A stretch of DNA of 36,938 nt from Treponema sp. (GTDB taxonomy: Bacteria; Spirochaetota; Spirochaetia; Treponematales; Treponemataceae): positions 1 through 36,938 of the forward strand of contig JAILCM010000176.1 of the NCBI GenBank assembly GCA_024680155.1, given 5' to 3'. How positions within the stretch are numbered: position 1 is the stretch's first letter; each line of letters opens with the position of its first letter. Both the position numbers and the translations under genes were made by a program. The notes below the pieces were generated by a model that was not told where the DNA came from, searched no databases, and worked only from the letters and a program-made list of their open reading frames with translations. Of this stretch, positions 1 through 7,312 are shown piece after piece.

Positions 1-633
1 AAAAAGTTTTATCAATTGTGCCATTAATGCTGCCGTTCCGCTTCCGATTATAATTTGTTCGGGGGAACAGTCTATTCCTCGATGATTATACAGATAATTT
101 GCAATTGCCTTTCTGAATTCAATATCACCGCAAAAGTTTCCGTTCTGTCCCAAAATTGATTCGTTCGTTGTTGAAAGAACCTGCCTGTAAAGTCTACGCA
201 AAGTATCGTATGGAAATAGAGAACTGTCTGTAAGGTTTGCAGAAAGATTTAGAATTGAGTTGTTTGTATTTGTTACTTCATTCCTGCCACCAGCGAAAAC
301 TTGCTTTTCACGAAATCTATCTTTTTTATCTTTTGCATCTTTGTTTTTTTCTTCATTTACATTTGAAACATTCCAACTCTTTTTTTCTCTAGCACCTTCA
401 TATTCCAGATGAATCAAATCTTCATCAAAATCAGCTACATAAAAACCGCTCTTTTCCCGCGAATAAATATATCCTTCTTCTAAAAGCTGATTGTAAGCGT
501 TCTGCACCGAGTTACAGCTAATCCCATTTTCGTCCGCATATTTACGAATAGAAGCAATTTTCTCCCCCGGTTTAAGCTTTCCACTTCGAATGTCATCAAT
601 TATTTTTTGATAAACTTGTCTGTAAATAGTCAT
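1..633 (-). CDS. MocR/PdxR-type GntR-family regulator (partial, C-terminus off the window)
   Basis: The minus strand reads open from an ATG at 633 to the window edge, giving 211 codons. Residues 1-70 form a GntR-type winged helix: the start MTIYRQVYQKIIDDIRSGKL is followed by PGEKIASIRKYADENGIS and then NSVQNAYNQLLEEGYIYSR. After a charged linker (about 85-120), an aminotransferase fold type I domain begins, with LSANLTDSSLFPYDTLRRLY, GDIEFRKAIANYL and EQIIIGSGTAALMAQL. This is the MocR architecture, in which a PLP-binding aminotransferase-like domain senses ligand. The PLP lysine would lie beyond the edge. The gene diverges from a pyridoxal kinase gene, so control of vitamin B6 salvage (PdxR role) is the natural inference. 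Other MocR members regulate GABA, taurine or other pathways, so the ligand is not proven. Confidence 0.88.
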   Translation of the reverse strand, partial: MTIYRQVYQKIIDDIRSGKLKPGEKIASIRKYADENGISCNSVQNAYNQLLEEGYIYSREKSGFYVADFDEDLIHLEYEGAREKKSWNVSNVNEEKNKDAKDKKDRFREKQVFAGGRNEVTNTNNSILNLSANLTDSSLFPYDTLRRLYRQVLSTTNESILGQNGNFCGDIEFRKAIANYLYNHRGIDCSPEQIIIGSGTAALMAQLIKLF

Positions 634-659
634 TCCCGCCACCATCACCCGCTAATTGT

Positions 660-677
660 TAGCAGATTACACAAATT
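660..677 (-). promoter_or_regulatory. Left arm: candidate -10 region/operator for the mocR-like gene
   Basis: Read on the minus strand the arm is AATTTGTGTAATCTGCTA, holding a TGTAAT -10-like hexamer about 25 bases before the ATG at 633. It is the mirror copy of the arm that holds the pdxY -10. Matching arms in both promoters are what a shared MocR operator would look like, but binding is inferred. Confidence 0.4.
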
Positions 678-792
678 AATTGTATGTATGTGAAAAAAAT
701 GAGAAGTGGGACGCAGGCAAAAATTAAGGAGGGGCCCTTTAGGGAGGATACCTTGATATTTGCCGTCGCTGGGACCCGCTTCTCATTTTTTA

Positions 793-827
793 TTCATCTG
801 TACTCATTAAATTTGTATAATCTGCTA
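793..827 (+). promoter_or_regulatory. Candidate promoter/operator for the pyridoxal kinase gene
   Basis: TGTATAAT gives an exact -10 TATAAT at 816-821, with a TG one base further upstream than the usual extended -10. A weak -35 (TTCATC, 793-798) sits 17 bases upstream. The -10 lies inside the right arm of the palindrome. The start codon follows 42 bases after the -10. No good Shine-Dalgarno is seen before the ATG at 864. Confidence 0.5.
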
Positions 828-863
828 CTTTTAATAAATACAGTTTACCACTAAATTATCCCT

Positions 864-1727
864 ATGAAAAGAATAATTACAGTTCAGGATATTTCTTGTG
901 TAGGAAAATGCTCTCTTACAGTTGCGCTTCCGGTTATTTCGGCAATGGGTGTTGAAACTTGTATTCTACCGACGGCTGTTCTTTCAACACATACTATGTT
1001 TAAAGGTTTTACCTTCCATGATTTGACGGCGGAAATCACACCGATTACCGAACATTGGAAGAACGAAAAAATCCATTTTGATGCAATTTATACAGGCTAC
1101 CTTGGCTCGTTTGAACAGCTTGATCTTATGAAAAAACTGATTGACGATTTTGGTGGAAAAGACACACTTGCAATTGTTGACCCTTGTATGGCAGATAACG
1201 GCAAACTTTATACAGGATTTACGCCTGAATTTGCACTTGCAATGGCAAAACTTTGTTCAAAAGCTGATGTTATTGTTCCAAATCTTACAGAAGCAAGTTT
1301 TATGCTTGGAATTCCTTATGCAGAAAAAGGCTACGACAAAGCTTACATAGAAGACCTTCTTAAAAAACTTGCCGCTCTTGGTGCAAAAAAAGTCGTTCTT
1401 AAAGGCGTTGAATTTGAACAGGAGCAGGAAGGCTTAAAAGGTATTGATGGAAAAATTGGAATTGCCGCTTATGATTCAGCTACACAAAAGTTCAGCTGGT
1501 ACTTCCATAAAAAAATGCCTGTTTCCTTCCACGGAACTGGTGATATTTATGCGAGTGTGCTTACTGGTGCATTAATGCGCGGACTTCCTTTTGAAAATGC
1601 TTACTCACTTGCCGCTGATTTTGTTGTAGAATCAATAAAGGAAACATTAAGTCACAAAGATTACAATACATACGGTGTAGATTTTGAAGCTGCAATTCCG
1701 TATCTTGTAAAACGACTTGAAAAATAA
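864..1727 (+). CDS. pdxY: Pyridoxal/pyridoxamine kinase (PdxY/PdxK type)
   Basis: The product phosphorylates B6 vitamers with ATP in the cytoplasm, making PLP in the salvage pathway. The 287-residue length is usual for the family. The N-terminus IITVQDISCVGKCSLTVALP matches the pyridoxal kinase start (S at the vitamer pocket, then GKCS), followed by the conserved PTAVLSTHT. The ribokinase-superfamily motif GTGD is at residues 224-227, with D227 the expected catalytic base. The DPCMADNGKLY stretch matches the family's DPVMGD(N/-)GxLY. The neighbouring divergent PdxR-like regulator supports the assignment. PdxY and PdxK cannot be told apart firmly by eye; the family call is secure. Confidence 0.93.
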   Translation: MKRIITVQDISCVGKCSLTVALPVISAMGVETCILPTAVLSTHTMFKGFTFHDLTAEITPITEHWKNEKIHFDAIYTGYLGSFEQLDLMKKLIDDFGGKDTLAIVDPCMADNGKLYTGFTPEFALAMAKLCSKADVIVPNLTEASFMLGIPYAEKGYDKAYIEDLLKKLAALGAKKVVLKGVEFEQEQEGLKGIDGKIGIAAYDSATQKFSWYFHKKMPVSFHGTGDIYASVLTGALMRGLPFENAYSLAADFVVESIKETLSHKDYNTYGVDFEAAIPYLVKRLEK

Positions 1728-1775
1728 AATTTCAAAATTTGCCTTTAGACGATTCTTTTATTATATTATTATAGT

Positions 1776-4220
1776 ATGAAAAAGAATAATTCTAACGAAA
1801 ATAATATAATTCCAACTGAGCAGCTTTTACCAAGCAAACTCGTAATCATTCCGCTTCAAGGCAGACCAATCTTTCCGGGCATTTTTACTCCGCTTATGAT
1901 TTCTGCCTCTGATGATATTCATGCCATTGAAGAAGCCTACGAAAACGACGGATTCATTGGCATTGTAATGCTCAAAAATGAAGTTGAATCTCCAACTGTG
2001 GCAGATTTATATCGTGTGGGAACTGCTGCTCGTGTAATCAAAAAGGTAAATCTTCCTGACGGCGGATTGAATGTTTTTATTTCGACTGTAAAACGTTTCC
2101 GCATAAGAAAAGCTCTGCATCAAAGTTCACCAATGGCCGCTGCTGTTGAATATCTTGAAGAAGAAGAGGCTGATTCTTTTGAAGTAAAGGCTTTGACCCG
2201 TGCTCTTATCAGCGAAATGAAGGAAGTTTCCGAAAATAATCCGCTTTTTTCCGAAGAAATGCGCCTGAATATGGTGAATATCGACAATCCTGGAAAAATT
2301 GCTGATTTTATTGCTTCTATTTTGAATGTTGACCGTGCTGAACAGCAGAAAATTCTTGAACTTACGAATGTACGCCAGCGAATGGAGCAGGTTCTTGTTT
2401 TTATTAAAAAAGAGCAGGAACTTTTGCGAGTTCAGAAAAAAATCCAGATGGAAATTAACGACCGTGTGGAAAAAAATCAACGGGAATACTTTTTACGCGA
2501 AGAATTAAAATCAATTCAGGATGAACTTGGCGAAACTCCAGACGGAAACGACACCGACTATCAGAAATTTAAAAAGAAGATTTCAGAACTTAATTTTGAA
2601 GGCGAAATCAAAGAAACTGTTGAAAGCGAACTTTCAAAACTTTCGATGATGGAACCAAATTCTTCGGAATGGATTGTAACGCGAAATTATCTTGAACTTA
2701 TTTGTCAACTTCCTTGGCGCGACACTCCATCCTGCGATTTTAATCTTTCGGATGCTAAAAAAGTTCTTGAAAAAGATCACTTTGGACTTGATGACGTTAA
2801 AAAAAGAATTATAGAATATCTTGCCGTTCGTAAAATGAAAAATGACAGTAAAGGTTCTATTCTTTTGCTTGTTGGACCTCCGGGAGTTGGAAAAACTTCG
2901 GTCGGAAAATCAATTGCAAATGCAATGAATAAGCCGTTCTACCGTTTTTCTGTTGGTGGCATGCGTGATGAAGCCGAAATTAAAGGTCACCGCCGTACTT
3001 ATATTGGTGCAATGCCTGGAAAAATTATTCAGGGACTCAAAATTACAAAAAGCATTTCTCCTGTTTTTATGATTGACGAAATTGACAAGATGGGCTCAAG
3101 TCATAACGGAGATCCTGCTTCTGCATTGCTTGAAGTTCTGGACCCTGAACAGAATGTTTCTTTCCGCGATTCTTACCTTGATTTGCCGTTTGATGTTTCG
3201 AATGTGTTCTTTATTCTTACTGCAAATACGCTTGATTCAATTCCAACGCCTTTGCTTGACCGTGCAGAAATTATTCAGCTTTCGGGTTATATCGACCAGG
3301 AAAAACTTGAAATTGCAAAAAAATATCTGATTCCAAAGAATCTTGAAAAGAACGGACTCAAAAAGAATCAGGTAAAATATACAAAAAATGCTCTGTTACA
3401 GATTGCCGAAGAATATGCCCGCGAATCAGGTGTTAGAAATTATGAAAAAGCGCTTGATAAGATTCATCGTAAAATTGTAACGGAATTAGTTACAAAAGAG
3501 GAAGTTGACGCCGGACAAAAAGAGGTCGGTGCTGAAAAAACTGTGCAGAATTCAAGTGTAACTGAAAAATCTGAGGTGTTGGAACCAATTCTCATCGACA
3601 CTCCAGACCTATTTAAATATCTTGGAAAGCCTGTTTTTGATGAATCGGAAATCAAAACTGCAAATGTACCGGGAACTGCAATCGGACTTGCCTGGACAAG
3701 CATGGGCGGCGACACACTTTTAATAGAAGCAACTGCTTTTGCAGGAAAGGGCGGACTTGTTCTTACCGGACAAATGGGCGACGTTATGAAGGAATCAAGT
3801 CAGATTGCTTTTGACTGGGCACGCAAATTTGTGGTAGACCGTAAAATCAGAAAGCCGGACTGGTTCGACAAAAATATAGTTCATCTTCATATTCCGGAAG
3901 GGGCTACTCCAAAAGACGGACCGAGTGCTGGAATTACGATGGCAACAACTTTTGTTTCTTTACTTACAGGAAAAACAATCAAACCTCATCTTGCAATGAC
4001 TGGTGAACTTTCTTTAACAGGACAGGTTCTTCCAATCGGTGGTTTGAGAGAAAAAACTGTTGCTGCAAAAAGAAATAAAATCAAGACAATCATTATTCCA
4101 AAGGCAAATGAGCGCGATCTTGAAGATATTCCAGAAATTGTAAAAAAGGGAATTACTTTTATTCCTGTTACAAATGTGATGGAAGTTTTGCACGAGGCGT
4201 TAAAGATAAACTTGAAATAA
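1776..4220 (+). CDS. lon: ATP-dependent protease Lon
   Basis: Lon is a cytoplasmic homohexameric AAA+ serine protease that removes damaged and regulatory proteins. The 814 residues run in order: N-terminal substrate domain (about 22-215), coiled coil (about 215-280), AAA+ module with Walker A GPPGVGKT (367-374) and Walker B FMIDEID (D434, E435), then the protease domain with catalytic Ser717 in DGPSAGIT and Lys760 in GGLREK. The Ser-Lys spacing of 43 matches E. coli Lon (679/722). Residues around 570-610 hold an acidic linker rich in E, V and K that is longer than in the E. coli protein. The gene follows pdxY by 48 bases. The upstream stretch is very AT-rich (TTATATTATTATAGT) and shows no Shine-Dalgarno, so translation may be leaderless or depend on low structure. 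Confidence 0.97.
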   Translation: MKKNNSNENNIIPTEQLLPSKLVIIPLQGRPIFPGIFTPLMISASDDIHAIEEAYENDGFIGIVMLKNEVESPTVADLYRVGTAARVIKKVNLPDGGLNVFISTVKRFRIRKALHQSSPMAAAVEYLEEEEADSFEVKALTRALISEMKEVSENNPLFSEEMRLNMVNIDNPGKIADFIASILNVDRAEQQKILELTNVRQRMEQVLVFIKKEQELLRVQKKIQMEINDRVEKNQREYFLREELKSIQDELGETPDGNDTDYQKFKKKISELNFEGEIKETVESELSKLSMMEPNSSEWIVTRNYLELICQLPWRDTPSCDFNLSDAKKVLEKDHFGLDDVKKRIIEYLAVRKMKNDSKGSILLLVGPPGVGKTSVGKSIANAMNKPFYRFSVGGMRDEAEIKGHRRTYIGAMPGKIIQGLKITKSISPVFMIDEIDKMGSSHNGDPASALLEVLDPEQNVSFRDSYLDLPFDVSNVFFILTANTLDSIPTPLLDRAEIIQLSGYIDQEKLEIAKKYLIPKNLEKNGLKKNQVKYTKNALLQIAEEYARESGVRNYEKALDKIHRKIVTELVTKEEVDAGQKEVGAEKTVQNSSVTEKSEVLEPILIDTPDLFKYLGKPVFDESEIKTANVPGTAIGLAWTSMGGDTLLIEATAFAGKGGLVLTGQMGDVMKESSQIAFDWARKFVVDRKIRKPDWFDKNIVHLHIPEGATPKDGPSAGITMATTFVSLLTGKTIKPHLAMTGELSLTGQVLPIGGLREKTVAAKRNKIKTIIIPKANERDLEDIPEIVKKGITFIPVTNVMEVLHEALKINLK

Positions 4221-4260
4221 AAATCTTAGCGGAACTTACTGTTTAGACGAAAAAAATAAA

Positions 4261-4289
4261 TAGACAATTTGCTCTTTTGCGTCGATAAT
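4261..4289 (+). promoter_or_regulatory. Candidate promoter for the secreted protein gene at 4317
   Basis: TAGACA (4261-4266) and GATAAT (4284-4289) are separated by 17 bases, giving a plausible sigma-70 promoter in the 96-base gap after lon. The start codon follows 27 bases later. Confidence 0.4.
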
Positions 4290-4316
4290 ATATTGTAAGA
4301 TTTTATTGGAGTTTAT

Positions 4317-5000
4317 ATGAAAAAAATAAAAATTTTGCTTCTTGCCGGTATTTTTGCATGTTTTGCAGTTTCTCTTTCTGCTTCTCCAGCCGGTCAATAT
4401 ATGCATTCTCAGATTCAGGAGCTTAAAGGCTGTAAAAATATGGGACTTTCTGATTCCTGTGGTATGATTATGATGGAAGGTGGAAATGGTTTTTCTGCTT
4501 ATGGAATTCCAAAAGAACTTTCTGAATCGCTTTCAACTTTAAATGCAGAAAATAAGGCAATTTATGATGTTTGTCTTACAGAATCCGGTTATTGGTATAT
4601 TGTTGGTGACACTTTGCGTGGTCGTGGTGCTCCAAAATTTATTTATGATAAGGTTGCAGAACTTTGTGCGGCTGGAGAACATGTTCTCTGCGTAAATTTT
4701 AACGATAACGGAATTGGAATTGTTATTACCGAAAAATCCATCAGCTGTAACGATAATGATATTTTGAATGCGCTTGTTGATGGCGGAAAAAAATACGGAA
4801 AACTGATGTCGGTTTGTTTGCGTAATAAAGGTCTTCTTGCTGTGTATGAAGAAGGTTTCCGCAAAGTTGGCATTGTTCCAGATGATTTGGTTTCTTTCTT
4901 GATGGATACTGACCTTGATGTTGCTTATGCAAAATTCACAGACGGTGGTTCTTGGTTTGTAGGAACCGAAAATCAGACTTGTTCATACGTTTTTAAATAA
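4317..5000 (+). CDS. Small secreted protein with weak internal repeats, function unknown
   Basis: No family is recognised. The 227-residue product starts with a clear Sec signal peptide (MKKIKILLLAGIFACFAVSL, cleavage near SLSAS). After residue 80 a motif recurs at about 40-residue spacing: VCLTESGYWYIVGD, VLCVNFNDNGIGIVITE, SVCLRNKGLLAVYEEGF and VAYAKFTDGGSWFVGTEN. Each has a hydrophobic strand, a polar turn with Gly, and a second strand, which suggests a repeated beta-meander or small propeller. Several cysteines are present (for example C39, C48). A GGAG Shine-Dalgarno lies before the ATG. It stands alone, with lon upstream on the same strand and a convergent gene downstream. Periplasmic location is most likely. 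Confidence 0.8.
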   Translation: MKKIKILLLAGIFACFAVSLSASPAGQYMHSQIQELKGCKNMGLSDSCGMIMMEGGNGFSAYGIPKELSESLSTLNAENKAIYDVCLTESGYWYIVGDTLRGRGAPKFIYDKVAELCAAGEHVLCVNFNDNGIGIVITEKSISCNDNDILNALVDGGKKYGKLMSVCLRNKGLLAVYEEGFRKVGIVPDDLVSFLMDTDLDVAYAKFTDGGSWFVGTENQTCSYVFK

Positions 5001-5030
5001 TTTGATTTTGTTTGAATTAATTGGAGCATC

Positions 5031-5050
5031 TAGAACTTAGAACTTAGAAC
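5031..5050. repeat. Heptamer tandem repeat TAGAACT x2.9
   Basis: Three near copies of a 7-base unit sit between two convergent genes. The last bases run into the stop codon of the RluA-like gene (5044-5046). The unit AACTTAG differs at only two positions from the AACCTCG heptamers at 17907-17948. Confidence 0.8.
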
Positions 5051-6522
5051 GGCGGTTTGCAGGTAAAATGCATTGGTTCGCCGCTTGTTGGATGAAAGAA
5101 CGTGATTTCTTTTGCGTGAAGCATAAGTCGTTCACCTTCTTCCAACGTTCCATATAAACTGTCGCCGATTATTGGCATATTAAATCCATGAAAATCACTG
5201 CTGGCAAGCCTTAACTGGTGAGTGCGCCCGGTATGCGGAATAAAAGTGATTCTCGTGGATTTCTTTTTTTTACCGGTGATGGGATTTACAAAATATTCCG
5301 TGCCCATTTTCTGCCATTCGGTAATTCCTTCTTTGCCGTTAATTTCATCATAAATCTGGTGTGGACGGTTTTCTACATCAAGGCGGAACTTTAATTTCAT
5401 AATTCCTTCTTTTTCTCCATTATGAGGTACGTTTAATCCGTCGGCTTTTTCTAAAACTCCGTCCAAAAGAGCTTCATATTTTTTGTGAACAAGGCCTTTT
5501 TCAAACTGCATGTTTAAGTTTTTGTGTGCCTGCTCTGTGAATGCAAGAACTAAAATGCCGGAAGTTTCCATATCAAGACGATGAACGGAAGGCTGTTCAA
5601 TACAATCTGGAAAAAGTGATTTTATTCTGTTTACAACACAATCCTGTTTGTTTTCACCACGGCCAGGTACCGAAAGCAATCCAGAAGATTTATTTACAAC
5701 CACAATCTGACTGTCGCGGTATAAAATCTCAATGCCAAGAATTGAAGGAAGAATGTAGCCGCAGCGTTCATCACAAGGAGGGTAGGAAAGTCCGTTTTTT
5801 TTGTTGGGAGTGTCTTTACCGTAAAAAACTTCGTCCATACTAACAATTTCAAGCCCATGCTCAAAAGCGTAAGAAAGTAGTTTTGGAGCGCAGCAATCCC
5901 CAGTTCCTGTTGGCGGAAGTTTGCCACCGTGTTCTTTTATAATTTGCTGCAGTGTGATTTTTTTTCCATCAAAACGCGTGAACTCGTAAAGGTTAAAAAC
6001 TTTCTGCAAAGATTCGTCGGTAAGAAGCGTACGTTCGTGTTCCAGTTGAAGACGCTCTGGGGCGTTTTTGGGAAGTTCGTTTATTTTGTATGTAAGTTCA
6101 TGGATTTTTTTGTCGTGGGCAAGAAGGGCGGCGGAAATTTCTTTTTCGGTAGCAAGCGGCGGAACGATGATGTATTTTGTGCCGTTTTGGATGAACGAGT
6201 GGTCGGCGTGGGCGAGGTCGGTGCCATTTTGTACTTTCAACTGTACGCTAATTCCCGAAACTGCAAGAAGTACAACCCGTTCCTTTGTCGTTTTATCCCA
6301 ACCCACAAGGCACCCGAGCATAATTCCCTGGCCTTTTCGTTCTTCGCTTTCTTTTGTAAGACGCTCCAGCTTGAAGTAAGAAGTTCTGTCTGTGCTTGCG
6401 GCTTCGCTTTTGTTTGAAGTGCAATCTTTTTGTGAACCGCTGGTGGAAAATCCATCTTCAAGCCGGGCGATTGTGTTTATTATGTATGAACGTGCAATTT
6501 CTTGCGGGAAGGGCGGGAACAT
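5044..6522 (-). CDS. RluA-family pseudouridine synthase with an extra N-terminal domain
   Basis: The C-terminal half (about 275-490) is an RluA-type synthase that converts uridine to pseudouridine in RNA. It carries IVVVNKSSGLLSVPGR, the catalytic motif HRLDMETSG (Asp317), HKKYEALLDG, and the closing HTGRTHQLRLAS and GDSLYG. The N-terminal 270 residues include a helical charged stretch and a cysteine-rich motif GTGDCCAPKLLSYAFEHGL (about 205-223), followed by YPPCDERCGYILPSILG. That pair of motifs is known from long RluA-like proteins of other bacteria, not from classical RluA/C/D. The RNA target is unknown; C-C...C...C spacing hints at metal binding. It is the last gene of the minus-strand run, 47 bases after rpiA. 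The start at 6522 is the only plausible ATG in this frame. Confidence 0.9.
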   Translation of the reverse strand: MFPPFPQEIARSYIINTIARLEDGFSTSGSQKDCTSNKSEAASTDRTSYFKLERLTKESEERKGQGIMLGCLVGWDKTTKERVVLLAVSGISVQLKVQNGTDLAHADHSFIQNGTKYIIVPPLATEKEISAALLAHDKKIHELTYKINELPKNAPERLQLEHERTLLTDESLQKVFNLYEFTRFDGKKITLQQIIKEHGGKLPPTGTGDCCAPKLLSYAFEHGLEIVSMDEVFYGKDTPNKKNGLSYPPCDERCGYILPSILGIEILYRDSQIVVVNKSSGLLSVPGRGENKQDCVVNRIKSLFPDCIEQPSVHRLDMETSGILVLAFTEQAHKNLNMQFEKGLVHKKYEALLDGVLEKADGLNVPHNGEKEGIMKLKFRLDVENRPHQIYDEINGKEGITEWQKMGTEYFVNPITGKKKKSTRITFIPHTGRTHQLRLASSDFHGFNMPIIGDSLYGTLEEGERLMLHAKEITFFHPTSGEPMHFTCKPPF

Positions 6523-6569
6523 AGCGGTGCCTTTTTTGGGATGCGCGTAAGCTCTAAAAAAATAGTGGC

Positions 6570-7292
6570 TTAGTGCCAGTTACGCTGTTCTACAGTTCCG
6601 TCTTCTTTTGCAATAAATACAATCGGCTTGTTTTTTGTAAAAAGTCCGTTTTCTACAACGCCAACAATACCGTTAATTTTATCTTCCATTTCTGGAACAT
6701 TGATTGGTTTTTCCCAGGTACAGTCAAGAATCTGGTTTCCGTTATCGGTAATTACAGGACCACATTTACGAACGCCTTCACGAAGTACGCACTTAGCGCC
6801 AAGTTTGTTCAAAGCGTTTGTAACAGGAATTCTTGCTTCGCCGATAATTTCAACTGGAACTGCAAATTTTGTACCGATTGTTTCAACTGCTTTAGAAGAA
6901 TCTGCAATTACAACAAAAATATCAGAATTATATTCAACAAGTTTTTCGCGAACATGTGCTGCTCCACCGCCTTTAATACAATCGCAGTTAGGGTCAACTT
7001 CATCTGCACCGTCAATTGCAAGGTCTAAGTGTCCGCCGATAATTTTATCATTCAAAGAATAAACTGGAATTCCGTAATCCTGGCAGGCATTCTGAGTCTG
7101 GAAGCTTGTAACAACGGCTTTTATATCTTTAATTTTTCCAGCCTGAATCTGTTCTGCAAGTCTTTTTACGGCTGGCATAGCAGTTGAACCTGTTCCAAGT
7201 CCAATCTTCATTCCGCTGAAAATTTTTCCTTTTTCGATGAGTGTGTCTATGGCTGTAGTTGCAACCAAAATTTTCTGTTCTTTCTGATCCAT
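6570..7292 (-). CDS. rpiA: Ribose-5-phosphate isomerase A
   Basis: The enzyme interconverts ribose-5-phosphate and ribulose-5-phosphate in the non-oxidative pentose phosphate pathway. The 240-residue length is slightly above the usual 220. Motifs are GLGTGST (31-37), DGADEVD (94-100, with the catalytic acids) and KGGGAAHVREK (107-117, with the conserved Lys and Glu). It lies 20 bases after aroDE, which suggests co-transcription. The stop codon region forms a short TGGC/GCCA hairpin followed on the minus strand by seven T residues, a weak possible terminator before the pseudouridine synthase gene. Confidence 0.96.
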   Translation of the reverse strand: MDQKEQKILVATTAIDTLIEKGKIFSGMKIGLGTGSTAMPAVKRLAEQIQAGKIKDIKAVVTSFQTQNACQDYGIPVYSLNDKIIGGHLDLAIDGADEVDPNCDCIKGGGAAHVREKLVEYNSDIFVVIADSSKAVETIGTKFAVPVEIIGEARIPVTNALNKLGAKCVLREGVRKCGPVITDNGNQILDCTWEKPINVPEMEDKINGIVGVVENGLFTKNKPIVFIAKEDGTVEQRNWH

Positions 7293-7312
7293 ATTTTATC
7301 TCCAAAATAGTT

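Larger units (their letters stand above)
660..827. repeat. 168-bp near-perfect palindrome between the mocR-like and pdxY genes
   Basis: Three nested pairs of arms are visible. The outer arms are 660-677 and 810-827 (TAGCAGATTAYACAAATT and its complement, 17 of 18). The middle arms are 694-710 and 775-791 (AAAAAATGAGAAGYGGG, 16 of 17). The inner arms are 716-729 and 751-764 (12 of 14), around a small CCCTTTAGGG hairpin. The centre lies close to the midpoint between the two divergent start codons. It could be a duplicated regulatory site set or a palindromic mobile fragment; no target-site duplication is seen at the ends. Confidence 0.75.

Noticed and set aside
5929-6417. Plus-strand open frames of 100-160 codons inside the pseudouridine synthase gene
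   Set aside because: They are antisense to a well-supported gene and have Phe/Cys-rich products without family features.
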